From: Variovorax ginsengisoli
Lineage (GTDB): Bacteria > Pseudomonadota > Gammaproteobacteria > Burkholderiales > Burkholderiaceae_C
Assembly (NCBI RefSeq): GCF_006438845.1
Contig: NZ_RCZJ01000001.1
Span: 744,001 to 808,000 of the forward strand
Direction of reading: 5' to 3'
Length of the DNA: 64,000 nt
The notes below the pieces were generated by a model, which was not told the DNA's origin, made no database searches, and was given only the letters and a program-made list of their open reading frames with translations. Positions 39,716 to 50,549 of the stretch are shown here, one piece after another. A program made the translations under genes and the position numbers. Each line of letters begins with the position of its first letter. Positions within the stretch are counted from its first letter, which is position 1.

Positions 39716-42700
39716 ATGCCTGGAGCTGCGCCCAGGCCTTGTCCAGCCGCTTCACGCTCACCGGCTGGGGCGTCCGCAGCTCTTGCGCGAAGAAGCTCAC
39801 GCGCAGTTCCTCCAGCAGCCAGCGGAACTCCAGCATGCGGTCGTCGACGACGCCCTTGCGCTCCGCCACCAATCGCCAGTAGCGTTGCTCTTGCGGTCGC
39901 AGTTCCGCGAGCTTCGCTGCATCGCGGGCCGGGTCGGCACGCAGCTTGTCGAGGCGCGCGGTGATCGCCTTGAGGTAGCGCGCGAAATGCTGGAGCTGCG
40001 ACCACGGCGTGTCGACGATGAAGCGCTTGCCCACGAGGCGTTGAAGCTGCTGTGAAGCGTCGGCGGTGGCGTCGGGCTGGATTTTCGTGTCCTTGATCTT
40101 GCGCACGGCCGCGGCGTAGTCCACCAGGATCAGGCCAGCCAGGCGCGCCACTTCATTGGCGATCAACGTGAGCCGGCCGCGACCTTCCTCGATGCGCTTC
40201 TTGAACGCGAACGCGTCGGTCGGCAGCGGGTCCTGCAGGAAGGCGCGGTCGAGCGCCACATCGACGATCTGTCCACGCAGTTCATCGGCGGTGCCCAGCG
40301 GCATGAAGGCCACGGCCATCTTCTGCAGGTCCGGAATGTTCTTCTCGAGGTATTTCAGCGCGTCCTTGATCTGCAGCGCGAACAGCCGTCGCAGGCCGGC
40401 GCGGTGCTTCGCCGCAGCGACGGCCGGCTCATCGAAGACCTCGATGCTCACGGCATCGCCGCCGTCGACCAGCGCCGGGAAGCCGATGAGGGACTGGGCG
40501 CCTCTCCGGACTTCCATCAACTCAGGCAACTCGCCGAAAGTCCATGCCGTGTAGCGTGCGCCCGCCGGCAATGAGGGCGCCGCGGGCGTCGTTGCCACGC
40601 GCGCGGGCCTCGGCGTGTCGATGGCCGCAGGCGCCCCGGCCGGCGCCGCCCGAACATTCAGCCCCGCCAGTGCCTGGAACGCGCCCCGCGCCTGGCTGCC
40701 CAACTCGGACTTCAGTGCGCCCAGGTTGCGCCCCATGCCCAGTTGCCGGCCATGCTCGTCGACGACGCGCAGGTTCATGAAGAGGTGCGGCGGCAGCATG
40801 TCGAGCTTGAAGTCGGCGCGCAGCACGTCGATGCTGGTCTGCGCCCGCACGCGCTTGAGCAGCACATCGGTCAGCGAGCCGGCGCCGAAGAGCTCGGGCG
40901 CCGACAGCGCCTCGGAGAGCTTCGAGGCGGATTCGGGCAGCGGCACCAGCCGCGAGCGCGGGCGTTGCGGCAGGCTCTTGAGCAACGCCTGAATCTTGTC
41001 CTTGAGCATGCCGGTGACCAGCCACTCGCAGCGCTCCTCGCTGACCTGGTTCAGCACGAAGAGCGGCACGGTGACGGTCAGGCCGTCCTTCGCGTCGCCG
41101 GGTTCGTGCAGGTAGGTGGCAACGCAATCGACGCCGCCCAGGCGAATCGTCGGCGGGAACGATTGCGTGGTGATGCCTGCCGCCTGGTGGCGCATCAGCT
41201 CGTCGCGCGTGAGGTACAGCAGGCGGGGCTGGGCGCGCGACTGTTCCTTGTACCAATGCTCGAAGGCGGCACCGCTGGCCGCATCGGGCGGCAGTTGCGC
41301 GTCGTAGAAGGCGTAGATCAGCTCGTCGTCGACCAGCACGTCTTGCCGGCGCGCTTTGTGCTCCAGGCCCTCGACCTCCTTGACCAGCTTGCGATTGGCC
41401 GCAAGGAAGGGGAACTTGGTCTCCCACTGCCCGCCCACCAGCGCTTCTCGGATGAAGATCTCCCGCGCCGCGACCGGGTCGACCTTCGTGAAGTCGACAC
41501 GCCGCCCGCTGTACACGACCAGCCCGTAGAGCGTGGCGCGTTCCAGCGCCGTGACCTGCGCGCCCTTGCGCTCCCAGTGCGGGTCGAGCAACTGCTTCTT
41601 CAGCAGGTGCCCGGCGATCTCTTCCAGCCACTGCGGCTCGATGTTGGCGATGCCGCGGCCGAAGAGCCGCGTGGTCTCGACCAGCTCGGCTGCGACGATC
41701 CAGCGCCCGGGCCGCTTGCGCAGGTGCGCCCCAGGGTGCGGGAAGAATTTGATGCCGCGCGCGCCGAGGTATTCGCTGTTGCGGCCGCCGCCGCTGCCGC
41801 CGGGGGGCGCACCAACGCCCGGCCCTGCCGCCGGATCCTCCATCTTCCAGCCCACGTTGCCCAGCAGGCCGGCCAGCATCGACAGGTGCAGCGCCTCATA
41901 GCTGGCTGGCCGATGGTTGATCTGCCACTTGTGCTCGGAAACGACCGTGAGCAACTGCGAGTGAATGTCGCGCCACTCGCGCAGCCGGCGCACGTTGATG
42001 AAGTTCTGCCGCAACAGTTGCTCGTACTGGCGGTTGCTGATCTTGTGCGTGGGCAAGGCCTCGGCCACGGGTTCTGGCGCCGCCGCGGTTGTGCGCTGCG
42101 AGATGGGCAGGAATGCAGCGTTGGCGCGCTTCTTCGGGTCACCGTGCAATTCACGCCGGGTTTGCGGTGCGTTACCACCGCGGGCGTCGGCGATCCATTT
42201 CCACAAGGTCAGGTAGCCGCTGAACTCGCTTTTCTCGTCGTCGAACTTCGCATGCGCCTGGTCGGCCTGCTGCTGTGCTTCCATCGGGCGGTCGCGCACG
42301 TCCTGCACCGACAGCGCCGAGGCGATGACCAGCACTTCTTCCAGCGCGCCGCGCGAGCGCGCCTCCAGAATCATCCGGCCGACGCGCGGGTCGAGCGGCA
42401 GCTTGGCGAGTTCCTGGCCGATGGCGGTCAGCTCGTTGGCATCGTCGACCGCACCCAGTTCGTTGAGCAGCTGGTAGCCGTCGGCGATCGCGCGCGGCGC
42501 GGGCGCTTCCAGAAAGGGAAAGCGCGCCACGTCGCCCAGGTGCAGCGACTTCATCCGCAGGATGACGCCGGCGAGCGACGACCGCAGGATTTCCGGATCG
42601 GTGAAGCGCGGCCGGCCGAGAAAGTCTTTCTCGTCATAAAGCCGGATGCAGATGCCATTGGCCACGCGGCCGCAGCGGCCGGCGCGCTGGTTGGCCGCTG

Positions 42701-43775
42701 CCTGGCTGATCGGCTCGACCAGCAGCTGCTCGACCTTGCTGCGGAAGGAATAGCGCTTGACCCGTGCCGTGCCGGTGTCGATCACGTAGCGCGTGCCGGG
42801 AACCGTCAGGGAGGTCTCGGCGACGTTGGTGGCCAGCACGACGCGGCGACCGGTGTGGCCTTCGAAGATGCGGTCCTGCTCGGCCGGCGAGAGACGCGCG
42901 AACAGCGGCAGCACCTCGGCGTTGCGGTGCATCGGCTGGTTGGCCAGGTGGCGACGCAGATGGTCGGCCGCCTCACGGATTTCGCGCTCGCCGGGCAGGA
43001 AGACGAGGATGTCGCCGCCGTTGTGCGGGTCGCGCCAGAGTTCGTCGACCCCGTCGGCGATGGCGTCGTTCAGGTCGTGCTCGCGCGACTCCTCGAAGGG
43101 CCGGTAGCGCTGCTCGACCGGAAAAGTCCGGCCCGACACGTAGATGATGGGCGCAGGGCCGTTGCGCGACGCGAAGTGCGTGGCGAAGCGGTCGGCGTCA
43201 ATCGTCGCCGAGGTCACGATCACCTTGAGGTCGGGGCGGTGCGGCAGGATCTCGCGCAGGTAACCCAGCAGGAAGTCGATGTTCAGCGAGCGCTCGTGCG
43301 CCTCGTCGATGATGATCGTGTCGTAGGCCTTGAGCAGCGGATCGGTCTGCGTCTCGGCCAAGAGGATGCCGTCGGTCATCAGCTTGACCGAAGCGTCGCG
43401 GCTCAGCCGGTCTTGAAAACGCACCTTGAAGCCGACGACGTCGCCGAGCGGCGTCTTCAGCTCTTCGGCGATGCGCTTGGCGACCGAACTCGCAGCGATG
43501 CGGCGCGGCTGCGTGTGGCCGATCAGCTTGCCCTGCCCCGGCGGCTTGTTCAGCTTGCCGCGGCCCAGCAGCAGCGCGATCTTGGGCAACTGCGTGGTCT
43601 TGCCCGAGCCGGTTTCGCCGCAGACGATGACGACTTGATTCGCCGAAATGGCCTCGGCGATCTCGTCGCGCCGCGCGGAAACGGGCAGCGACTCGGGGAA
43701 TTCGATCTTCAGCGCGATCTGGGGCGGCGTGGGGGGGGCGGTAGCGGACAAGACAGGCGGTCGGGCACGGGGCAC
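39714..43775 (-). CDS. hrpA: ATP-dependent RNA helicase HrpA
   Basis: A 1353-residue DEAH-box helicase. Walker A is GETGSGKTT at about 53-61, motif II is DEAH at 157-160, motif III appears as TSATID, and motif VI as QRAGRCGR. HA2 and OB-fold regions follow, and then the long C-terminal DUF3418-type region that marks HrpA rather than HrpB. E. coli HrpA takes part in mRNA processing and ribosome rescue. The likely start is a GTG at 43775; no ATG in frame gives the full N-terminus. The gene is divergent from argA, 80 bases away. Confidence 0.94.
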   Translation of the reverse strand: MPRARPPVLSATAPPTPPQIALKIEFPESLPVSARRDEIAEAISANQVVIVCGETGSGKTTQLPKIALLLGRGKLNKPPGQGKLIGHTQPRRIAASSVAKRIAEELKTPLGDVVGFKVRFQDRLSRDASVKLMTDGILLAETQTDPLLKAYDTIIIDEAHERSLNIDFLLGYLREILPHRPDLKVIVTSATIDADRFATHFASRNGPAPIIYVSGRTFPVEQRYRPFEESREHDLNDAIADGVDELWRDPHNGGDILVFLPGEREIREAADHLRRHLANQPMHRNAEVLPLFARLSPAEQDRIFEGHTGRRVVLATNVAETSLTVPGTRYVIDTGTARVKRYSFRSKVEQLLVEPISQAAANQRAGRCGRVANGICIRLYDEKDFLGRPRFTDPEILRSSLAGVILRMKSLHLGDVARFPFLEAPAPRAIADGYQLLNELGAVDDANELTAIGQELAKLPLDPRVGRMILEARSRGALEEVLVIASALSVQDVRDRPMEAQQQADQAHAKFDDEKSEFSGYLTLWKWIADARGGNAPQTRRELHGDPKKRANAAFLPISQRTTAAAPEPVAEALPTHKISNRQYEQLLRQNFINVRRLREWRDIHSQLLTVVSEHKWQINHRPASYEALHLSMLAGLLGNVGWKMEDPAAGPGVGAPPGGSGGGRNSEYLGARGIKFFPHPGAHLRKRPGRWIVAAELVETTRLFGRGIANIEPQWLEEIAGHLLKKQLLDPHWERKGAQVTALERATLYGLVVYSGRRVDFTKVDPVAAREIFIREALVGGQWETKFPFLAANRKLVKEVEGLEHKARRQDVLVDDELIYAFYDAQLPPDAASGAAFEHWYKEQSRAQPRLLYLTRDELMRHQAAGITTQSFPPTIRLGGVDCVATYLHEPGDAKDGLTVTVPLFVLNQVSEERCEWLVTGMLKDKIQALLKSLPQRPRSRLVPLPESASKLSEALSAPELFGAGSLTDVLLKRVRAQTSIDVLRADFKLDMLPPHLFMNLRVVDEHGRQLGMGRNLGALKSELGSQARGAFQALAGLNVRAAPAGAPAAIDTPRPARVATTPAAPSLPAGARYTAWTFGELPELMEVRRGAQSLIGFPALVDGGDAVSIEVFDEPAVAAAKHRAGLRRLFALQIKDALKYLEKNIPDLQKMAVAFMPLGTADELRGQIVDVALDRAFLQDPLPTDAFAFKKRIEEGRGRLTLIANEVARLAGLILVDYAAAVRKIKDTKIQPDATADASQQLQRLVGKRFIVDTPWSQLQHFARYLKAITARLDKLRADPARDAAKLAELRPQEQRYWRLVAERKGVVDDRMLEFRWLLEELRVSFFAQELRTPQPVSVKRLDKAWAQLQA

Positions 43776-43855
43776 ATCGGAGAGAATCGCGAATTATCCC
43801 CGCCCCTGCGCACCGCCGCGCCGGCGCGCCGCCCGACTCCTGCCACCCTGCCCGC

Positions 43856-45205
43856 ATGTCCACTGTCTTCAACTTCACCTTCGTTCCCTGGTTTCGTTCC
43901 GTCGCGCCCTACATCCACACGCACCGCGGCAAGACCTTCGTGGTGGGGGTGACCGGCGAGGCGATCGCGGCGGGCAAGCTGCAGAACATCGCGCAGGATC
44001 TGGCGCTGATCCAGTCGATGGGCGTCAAGGTGGTGCTGGTGCACGGCTTCCGGCCGCAGGTGAACGAACAGCTGCGCGCCAAGGGCCACGAGGCGAAGTA
44101 CTCGCACGGCATGCGCATCACCGACGAGGTGGCGCTCGACTCGGCGCAGGAAGCCGCGGGCCAGCTGCGCTACGAGATCGAGGCGGCCTTCAGCCAGGGC
44201 CTGCCGAACACGCCGATGGCAGGCTCGACGGTGCGCATGATTTCCGGCAACTTCATCACCGCCCGCCCGGTGGGCGTGATCGACGGCGTCGACTTCAAGC
44301 ATTCGGGGCTGGTGCGCAAGGTCGACGCCTCGGGCATCCGCCGCACGCTGGAGTTCGGCGCGATGGTGCTGATGTCGCCGTTCGGCTTCTCGCCGACCGG
44401 CGAGGCCTTCAACCTCACGATGGAAGAGGTCGCGACCAGCGTGGCGATCTCGATCCAGGCCGACAAGCTGATCTTCCTGACCGAGATCCCGGGCATCCGC
44501 ATGGACAGCGAACTGCCCGAGAGCGAAGACAACCCGATCGACACCGAACTGCCGCTCGATGCCGCGCGCAAGCTGCTGGCCGCCCTGCCGCCGCCACAAC
44601 GCCCGACCGACACGGCCTTCTACCTGCAGCACTGTGTGAAGGCCTGCGAAGCTGGCGTGGAGCGCAACCACATCCTTCCCTTCGCGGTCGACGGCTCGCT
44701 GCTGCTGGAGGTGTATGTGCACGACGGCATCGGCACCATGGTGATCGACGAGAAGCTCGAGTCGCTGCGCGAGGCGACGGCCGACGACATCGGCGGCATC
44801 CTGCAATTGATCGAGCCCTTCGAGCGCGATGGCACGCTGGTCAAGCGCAGCCGCACCGAGATCGAGCGCGACGTCGCCCAGTACACCGTGATCGAGCACG
44901 ACGGCGTGATCTTCGGCTGCGCGGCGCTCTATCCCTTTCCCGAAGCCAAGACCGCCGAGATGGCCGCGCTCACGGTGTCGCCGCAGTCGCAGTCCCAAGG
45001 CGACGGCGACCGCATCCTCAAGCGCGTGGAACAGCGCGCCAAGGCCATGGGCTTCGACAGCATCTTCGTGCTGACCACCCGCACCATGCACTGGTTCATC
45101 AAGCGCGGCTTCGTGATGGTCGAGCCGGACTGGCTGCCCGACGCGCGCAAGAAGAAATACAACTGGGACCGCAAGAGCCAGGTGCTGGTCAAGAAATTCA
45201 AGTAA
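43856..45205 (+). CDS. argA: N-acetylglutamate synthase
   Basis: A 449-residue ArgA, the first step of arginine synthesis, which joins acetyl-CoA and glutamate. The N-terminal amino-acid-kinase-like domain (about 1-290) carries KTFVVGVTGEAIAAGKLQNIAQDLALIQSMGVKVVLVHGFRPQ and binds arginine for feedback control. The C-terminal GNAT domain (about 300-449) contains EKLESLREATADDIGGIL and GDGDRILKRVEQRAKAMG, the acetyl-CoA site. The length matches the classical bifunctional-fold enzyme. It is followed six bases after its stop by dapC. Confidence 0.96.
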   Translation: MSTVFNFTFVPWFRSVAPYIHTHRGKTFVVGVTGEAIAAGKLQNIAQDLALIQSMGVKVVLVHGFRPQVNEQLRAKGHEAKYSHGMRITDEVALDSAQEAAGQLRYEIEAAFSQGLPNTPMAGSTVRMISGNFITARPVGVIDGVDFKHSGLVRKVDASGIRRTLEFGAMVLMSPFGFSPTGEAFNLTMEEVATSVAISIQADKLIFLTEIPGIRMDSELPESEDNPIDTELPLDAARKLLAALPPPQRPTDTAFYLQHCVKACEAGVERNHILPFAVDGSLLLEVYVHDGIGTMVIDEKLESLREATADDIGGILQLIEPFERDGTLVKRSRTEIERDVAQYTVIEHDGVIFGCAALYPFPEAKTAEMAALTVSPQSQSQGDGDRILKRVEQRAKAMGFDSIFVLTTRTMHWFIKRGFVMVEPDWLPDARKKKYNWDRKSQVLVKKFK

Positions 45206-45211
45206 ATCGCC

Positions 45212-46423
45212 ATGAATCCGCTCCTCGCCAAGCTGCAGCCCTACCCCTTCGAGCGGCTGCGTACGCTCTTCACGGGCGTCACGCCCAACCCCGACTTCAC
45301 GCCCATCAGCCTGGGCATCGGCGAACCCAAGCACCCGACGCCGGCGTTCATCCGCCACGCGCTGACCGACGGGCTTGCAGGCCTCGAGGCCTACCCGGCG
45401 ACCGCTGGCGACCTGAAGCTGCGCGAGTCCTTCACCGGCTGGCTGCAGCGCCGCTACGGCGTCGCGGTAGATGCCGCAACGCAGGTGCTGCCGGTGAATG
45501 GATCGCGCGAGGCGCTGTTCGCGCTGGCGCAGACGGTCGTCGATGCGAGCGGTCCCGTGCCGCCGGTGGTGATCTCGCCCGATCCGTTCTATCAAATCTA
45601 CGAAGGCTCGACCCTGCTGGCGGGCGCCGAGATCGTCTACGCGCCCAGCGTGCCCGAGCGCAACTTCGCGGTCGACTGGGACAGCGTGCCCGAAGAAGTC
45701 TGGGCCCGCACGCAGCTGATCTTCGTCTGCTCGCCTGGCAACCCGACCGGCGCGGTGATGCCGCTGGACGAATGGCGAAAGCTGTTTGCGCTGTCAGACC
45801 GCTATGGCTTCGTCATCGCCGCGGACGAGTGCTACAGCGAGATCTACTTCCGCGACGAGCCGCCACTGGGCGGCCTGGAAGCCGCGACGGAGCTCGGCCG
45901 CACCGACTTCAAGAATCTGGTCATGCTGACCTCGCTGTCCAAGCGCAGCAACGTGCCGGGGCTGCGCAGCGGCTTCGTGGCGGGCGACGCGGAGATCATC
46001 AAGGCCTTCCTGCTCTATCGCACGTACCACGGCAGCGCCATGGGCGGCGCGGTGGCTGCCGCCAGCATCGCGGCCTGGGGAGACGAAGCGCACGTCGTCG
46101 AGAACCGCGCCATGTACCGCGCCAAGTTCGCCGCCGTCACGCCCCTGCTGGAGGCTGTCATGGACGTGCGCCTGCCGGATGCGGCCTTCTACCTGTGGGC
46201 CGGCGTGCCCGCCGCGTGGAACGACGACGACCAGGCCTTCGCCCGCGCGCTCTACGCTCAATACAATGTGACGGTGCTGCCGGGCAGCTTCCTGGCGCGC
46301 GAGGTCGGCGGTGTGAACCCGGGCCAGGGCCGCGTCCGAATGGCCCTCGTGGCCGGCACCGACGAGTGCACCGAAGCCGCCCGCCGCATCGTTGATTTCA
46401 TCCAGAACCGAGCCCTTTCATGA
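45212..46423 (+). CDS. dapC: succinyldiaminopimelate transaminase
   Basis: A 403-residue fold-type I aminotransferase that acts on N-succinyl-2-amino-6-ketopimelate in the succinylase branch of lysine and diaminopimelate synthesis. It shows [19 protein letters not shown] near the N-terminus, [13 protein letters not shown] near 171, [10 protein letters not shown] near 205, and the PLP lysine in [20 protein letters not shown]. The assignment to DapC rather than another aminotransferase rests partly on the dapD and dapE neighbours. Its stop overlaps the dapD start as ATGA. Confidence 0.93.
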   Translation: MNPLLAKLQPYPFERLRTLFTGVTPNPDFTPISLGIGEPKHPTPAFIRHALTDGLAGLEAYPATAGDLKLRESFTGWLQRRYGVAVDAATQVLPVNGSREALFALAQTVVDASGPVPPVVISPDPFYQIYEGSTLLAGAEIVYAPSVPERNFAVDWDSVPEEVWARTQLIFVCSPGNPTGAVMPLDEWRKLFALSDRYGFVIAADECYSEIYFRDEPPLGGLEAATELGRTDFKNLVMLTSLSKRSNVPGLRSGFVAGDAEIIKAFLLYRTYHGSAMGGAVAAASIAAWGDEAHVVENRAMYRAKFAAVTPLLEAVMDVRLPDAAFYLWAGVPAAWNDDDQAFARALYAQYNVTVLPGSFLAREVGGVNPGQGRVRMALVAGTDECTEAARRIVDFIQNRALS

Positions 46424-47244
46424 CCGAACAACTCCAGCAGACCATCGACGCCGCGTGGGAAGACCGCGCCAACCTCTCGCCCTCGCAAGCCTCCGCCGAG
46501 GTGCGCGAAGCGGTCGAGCACGTGATCTCCGAACTCAACAACGGCAAGCTGCGCGTCGCCACGCGCGAGTCGGTCGGCCAGTGGACCGTGCACCAGTGGA
46601 TCAAGAAGGCCGTGCTGCTGTCCTTCCGCCTGAAGGACAACGAGCAGATCCAGGCCGGTTCGCTCGGCTTCTACGACAAGGTGCAGACCAAGTTCTCCCA
46701 CCTGTCGGCCGCCGAACTGAAGGAAGCCGGCGTGCGCATCGTGCCGCCGGCCGTCGCCCGCCGCGGCAGCTACATCGCCAAGGGCGCGATCCTGATGCCC
46801 AGCTACGTGAACATCGGCGCCTACGTGGGCGAAGGCACGATGGTCGACACCTGGGCCACCGTGGGTTCGTGCGCGCAGATCGGCGCCAACTGCCACCTGT
46901 CGGGCGGCGTCGGCATCGGCGGCGTGCTGGAGCCGCTGCAGGCCGGCCCGACCATCATCGAGGACAACTGCTTCATCGGCGCGCGCTCCGAAGTGGTCGA
47001 AGGCGTGGTGATCGAAGAGAACTCGGTGCTGTCGATGGGCGTGTTCATCGGGCAGAGCACACCGATCTACGACCGCGCGACTGATAGCGTGAGCTACGGC
47101 CGCGTGCCCGCCGGCTCGGTGGTGGTGGCCGGCAACCTGCCCAAGCCGGGCGGCAAGTACAGCACCTACGCCGCCATCATCATGAAGAAGGTCGATGCCA
47201 AGACGCGCTCGACCACCAGCCTGAACGACCTGCTGCGCGACTGA
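46420..47244 (+). CDS. dapD: 2,3,4,5-tetrahydropyridine-2,6-dicarboxylate N-succinyltransferase
   Basis: A 274-residue left-handed beta-helix acyltransferase that succinylates tetrahydrodipicolinate. The hexapeptide-repeat core runs from about residue 100 to 240 ([42 protein letters not shown], then [31 protein letters not shown]). The length is normal for DapD. It is translationally coupled to dapC and ended by a terminator. Confidence 0.97.
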   Translation: MTEQLQQTIDAAWEDRANLSPSQASAEVREAVEHVISELNNGKLRVATRESVGQWTVHQWIKKAVLLSFRLKDNEQIQAGSLGFYDKVQTKFSHLSAAELKEAGVRIVPPAVARRGSYIAKGAILMPSYVNIGAYVGEGTMVDTWATVGSCAQIGANCHLSGGVGIGGVLEPLQAGPTIIEDNCFIGARSEVVEGVVIEENSVLSMGVFIGQSTPIYDRATDSVSYGRVPAGSVVVAGNLPKPGGKYSTYAAIIMKKVDAKTRSTTSLNDLLRD

Positions 47245-47254
47245 CCTGCCCTCC

Positions 47255-47278
47255 GACCGCCGCCCGGCGGTCTTTCTT
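47255..47278 (+). terminator. intrinsic terminator after dapD
   Basis: A 7-base stem (47255-47261 with 47266-47272) with a GCCC loop is followed by TTTCTT. It would end or weaken read-through from argA-dapC-dapD into the PilU-type gene. Confidence 0.7.
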
Positions 47279-47322
47279 CGGCCCCCCCCGACCGCCCGAA
47301 CCGCCCCAGGAGTGAGAGAACG

Positions 47323-48474
47323 ATGAGCACGATGGAACGCATCCTTCGACTGATGGCGGAGCGCAAGGCGTCCGACATCTACCTCTCGGCCCACTCCCCG
47401 GCACTGATCCGCATCAACGGGAACTGCCTGCCGATCAACGCGCAGGTGCTGCCGCCCGAGGCGCCGTTGGGCCTCCTGTCGGAAGTGGTGCACGAGAGCC
47501 GCGTTGCCGAGCTCGAGCGCACCGGCGAGCTCAACATGGCGATTCAGCTCGAGGGCGCCGGCAACTTCCGCATCAGCGCGATGCGCCAGCGCGGCAGCTA
47601 CGCGGTCGTGGTGCGGCATATCTCGCTGACCATTCCGTCCTTCGACGACCTGCACCTGCCGGAAATTCTGAAGACGCTGGTGATGGAGCGGCGCGGCCTG
47701 ATCCTGATGGTCGGAGCCACCGGTGTCGGCAAGTCGACCACGCTGGCCTCGATGCTCGATTACCGCAACGAGCACGCCTCGGGACACATCCTCACGGTGG
47801 AAGAACCGATCGAGTTCACCTACACCAACAAGAAGTCGATGGTGAACCAGCGCGACGTCGGCAGCGACACACAGTCGCTGCAGGTGGCGCTGAAGAACGC
47901 GCTGCGCCAGGCGCCCGACGTGATCCAGATCGGCGAAATCCGCGACCGCGAGACCATGACTGCGGCCATCGCGTATGCGCAATCGGGCCACCTGTGCGTC
48001 GCCACGCTGCATGCCAACAACAGCTATCGCGCGCTCAACCGCATCCTGAGCTTTTATCCGGTCGAGGTGCGCCCCACATTGCTGGGCGACTTGGCGAGCG
48101 CGCTGCGCGCCGTGGTGGCGCAGCGCCTGCTGCGCACGCCCAAGGGCGAGCGCTGGCCGGCGATGGAAGTGATGCTCAACACCGCGCTGATCGCAGAGAT
48201 GATCGAGAAAGGCGACTTCACTGCCGTCAAGGAGGCCATGGTGCAGTCGATGGCCGAAGGCTCGCAGACTTTCGAGGAAGACATCGCCCGCCTGATCACC
48301 GAAGGCCGCGTCACGCGCGAAGAAGGCCTGGCGCAGGCCGACTCGCCGACCAACCTGATGTGGCGACTGCAGAACCGCCAGCAGCCCGCCGCCCGGCGCG
48401 ACGAAGAGCGCGCCCTGATGGACCAGGACGACGAGCCCAGCTTCACCGACATCACGCTCGACGTGCGCCATTGA
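47323..48474 (+). CDS. pilU: PilT/PilU family twitching-motility ATPase
   Basis: A 383-residue secretion-superfamily ATPase. The N-terminal PAS-like domain (about 1-110, [20 protein letters not shown]) is that of PilT/PilU. The RecA-like domain has Walker [10 protein letters not shown] at 131-139, an ASP box around VEEPIEF, a Walker B-type stretch around [11 protein letters not shown] at 200-210, and a histidine-rich [10 protein letters not shown]-terminal acidic tail ([16 protein letters not shown]) fits PilU more than PilT. PilU assists PilT in retracting type IV pili. No other type IV pilus gene is near; it lies between dapD and dapE, 12 bases before the latter. Confidence 0.9.
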   Translation: MSTMERILRLMAERKASDIYLSAHSPALIRINGNCLPINAQVLPPEAPLGLLSEVVHESRVAELERTGELNMAIQLEGAGNFRISAMRQRGSYAVVVRHISLTIPSFDDLHLPEILKTLVMERRGLILMVGATGVGKSTTLASMLDYRNEHASGHILTVEEPIEFTYTNKKSMVNQRDVGSDTQSLQVALKNALRQAPDVIQIGEIRDRETMTAAIAYAQSGHLCVATLHANNSYRALNRILSFYPVEVRPTLLGDLASALRAVVAQRLLRTPKGERWPAMEVMLNTALIAEMIEKGDFTAVKEAMVQSMAEGSQTFEEDIARLITEGRVTREEGLAQADSPTNLMWRLQNRQQPAARRDEERALMDQDDEPSFTDITLDVRH

Positions 48475-48485
48475 ATTTCTCGAAG

Positions 48486-49655
48486 ATGTCCAGAACTCTC
48501 CAGCTCGCCGAACACCTCATCTCCCGCCCGTCCGTCACGCCCGACGACGCCGGCTGCCAACAGATCCTCGGCAAACGCCTCGCCGCGCTGGGTTTCCTGC
48601 TCGAAACCATTGAAAGCGGACCGGCCGATTTCCGCGTGACCAACCTCTGGGCGGTGCGCCACGGTGCACCGGGCGGCAAGACGCTGGCGTTCGCCGGCCA
48701 CACCGACGTGGTGCCGACCGGCCCGCTCGATCAGTGGACCAGCCCGCCCTTCTCGCCCACGCACCGAGATGGCAAGCTTTACGGCCGCGGTGCCTGCGAC
48801 ATGAAGACTTCCTTGGCGGCCTTCGTGGTCGCCATCGAGGAATTTCTTGCTGCGCATTCTGAACCGCGTCTCTCGCTCGCCCTGCTGCTGACCAGCGACG
48901 AGGAAGGCCCCGGCGTCGACGGCACGGTGGTCGTCTGCAACACGCTGGCCGCACGCGGCGACGTGATCGACTACTGCATCGTCGGCGAGCCGACCTCGGT
49001 CGAACGCTGCGGCGACATGATCAAGAACGGCCGCCGCGGCACGATGAGCGGCCGGCTCACGGTCCACGGCGTGCAGGGCCACATCGCCTACCCGCATCTG
49101 GCGAAGAACCCGGTGCACGCGTTGGCACCGGCGCTGGCCGAACTCGTCGCCATCAACGCGGCCGGCGGTTGGGACGCGGGCAACGCCTTCTTCCAGCCGA
49201 CCAGCTGGCAGATCAGCAACATCCACGCAGGCACCGGAGCCAGCAACGTGATCCCGGGTGCGGCGGTGATCGACTTCAATTTCCGCTTCTCGACCGAGTC
49301 GACGCCCGACTCGCTGCAGCAGCGCGTGAAGACGGTGCTCGATGCGCACGGCGTCGATCACGCGCTGACGTGGACGGTGGGCGGCCTGCCCTTTTTGACG
49401 CAGCCGGCCGAGCTGGTCGACGCGGTGCAGCAGGCCATCGAGGCGGAGACTGGCCTCACGACCGAGCTCTCCACCAGCGGCGGCACCAGCGACGCGCGCT
49501 TCATCGCCAAGATCTGCGCTCAAGTGATCGAGCTCGGCCCGGTCAACGCCAGCATCCACAAGATCGACGAGCACATCGCGGTGGACGCCGTCGATACGCT
49601 GAAGAACATTTACCGCCGCGCGATCGAAGCCCTCGACGCAAGGCTCGCCGCATGA
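48486..49655 (+). CDS. dapE: succinyl-diaminopimelate desuccinylase
   Basis: A 389-residue M20 zinc hydrolase that releases succinate and LL-diaminopimelate. Zinc and catalytic residues are visible: His72 and Asp74 in GHTDVVP, Asp105 in GRGACDMK, and Glu139/Glu140 in TSDEEGPG. The dimerisation lid contains [30 protein letters not shown]. The ATG at 48486 follows the pilU stop by 11 bases. Its stop overlaps the prmB start as ATGA. Confidence 0.96.
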   Translation: MSRTLQLAEHLISRPSVTPDDAGCQQILGKRLAALGFLLETIESGPADFRVTNLWAVRHGAPGGKTLAFAGHTDVVPTGPLDQWTSPPFSPTHRDGKLYGRGACDMKTSLAAFVVAIEEFLAAHSEPRLSLALLLTSDEEGPGVDGTVVVCNTLAARGDVIDYCIVGEPTSVERCGDMIKNGRRGTMSGRLTVHGVQGHIAYPHLAKNPVHALAPALAELVAINAAGGWDAGNAFFQPTSWQISNIHAGTGASNVIPGAAVIDFNFRFSTESTPDSLQQRVKTVLDAHGVDHALTWTVGGLPFLTQPAELVDAVQQAIEAETGLTTELSTSGGTSDARFIAKICAQVIELGPVNASIHKIDEHIAVDAVDTLKNIYRRAIEALDARLAA

Positions 49656-50539
49656 ACACCGTCATCGCGCTCATCGAAGCCGGCGCCAAGCAGCTGACCG
49701 ACGCCGAGGTTGCCTTCGGCCACGGCACCGACAATGCCTTTGATGAAGCCGCCTGGCTGGTGCTGTGGCACCTGCGCCTGCCGATCGACGATCTCGACGC
49801 CGTGGCCGACCGGCCCGTCTCGATGGCCGACCAGGCGCGTGTCGACGCGCTGATCGCCACCCGCGTCCTGACGCGCAAGCCGGCGGCCTACCTCACCAAG
49901 GAAGCGTGGCTGCAAGGCGTGCCCTTCTATGTCGACGAGCGCGCGATCGTGCCACGCAGCTTCATCGCCGAGCTCTTGATCGACGGCGGCATCGACTACT
50001 GGCTGGGCGAGCACACGCGCAAGGTGCTCGACCTGTGCACCGGCAACGGTAGCCTCGCGGTGCTGGCTGCGATGACGTATCCCGACGTGGCCGTCACCGC
50101 GGCCGACATTTCCGTGCCGGCGCTGGAAGTGGCGGCGATCAACGTCACCCGCCACGCGCTCGACAGTCGCATCGCGCTGGTCGCGTCCGACGGCATGGCC
50201 GCAGTGCCCGGCCCGTGGGACCTCATCCTGTGCAACCCGCCCTACGTCAACGCCGACAGCATGGCGGCCTTGCCGGCCGAGTACCAGGCCGAGCCGGCGC
50301 TGGCACTGTCGGGCAACGCGGCCGGTGGCACCGATGGCATGGACTTCATCCGCGGGTTGCTCGTGGATGCACCGGCGCGCATGAGCGAACAGGCGGTGCT
50401 GGTGCTCGAGATCGGCAACGAACGGCCGCACTTCGACGCCGCCTTTCCGCGGCTCGAAGCCGTGTGGCTGGAGACTTCTGCCGGCGAGGATCAGGTGCTG
50501 CTGCTCACGCGCGACGCCATCGTCCGCGGCCTGCCGTAG
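49652..50539 (+). CDS. prmB: 50S ribosomal protein uL3 N5-glutamine methyltransferase
   Basis: A 295-residue SAM-dependent methyltransferase. The helical N-terminal domain leads to the SAM loop DLCTGNGS at 127-134 and the glutamine-binding NPPY at 195-198, the signature of the HemK/PrmB/PrmC group. The N-terminus ([20 protein letters not shown]) and the segment [30 protein letters not shown] identify PrmB, which methylates uL3. Translation is coupled to dapE by an ATGA overlap. Confidence 0.92.
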   Translation: MNTVIALIEAGAKQLTDAEVAFGHGTDNAFDEAAWLVLWHLRLPIDDLDAVADRPVSMADQARVDALIATRVLTRKPAAYLTKEAWLQGVPFYVDERAIVPRSFIAELLIDGGIDYWLGEHTRKVLDLCTGNGSLAVLAAMTYPDVAVTAADISVPALEVAAINVTRHALDSRIALVASDGMAAVPGPWDLILCNPPYVNADSMAALPAEYQAEPALALSGNAAGGTDGMDFIRGLLVDAPARMSEQAVLVLEIGNERPHFDAAFPRLEAVWLETSAGEDQVLLLTRDAIVRGLP

Positions 50540-50549
50540 CCGCATCACC

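Noticed and set aside
40743-43952. A plus-strand open frame of 1069 codons opposite hrpA
   Set aside because: It is the antisense shadow of hrpA, whose helicase motifs are clear, and its own translation has no recognisable motifs.
43648-46395. A plus-strand open frame of 915 codons across argA and dapC
   Set aside because: It is out of frame with two well-supported genes and rich in Arg/Ala/Gly, typical of a shifted frame in GC-rich coding DNA.
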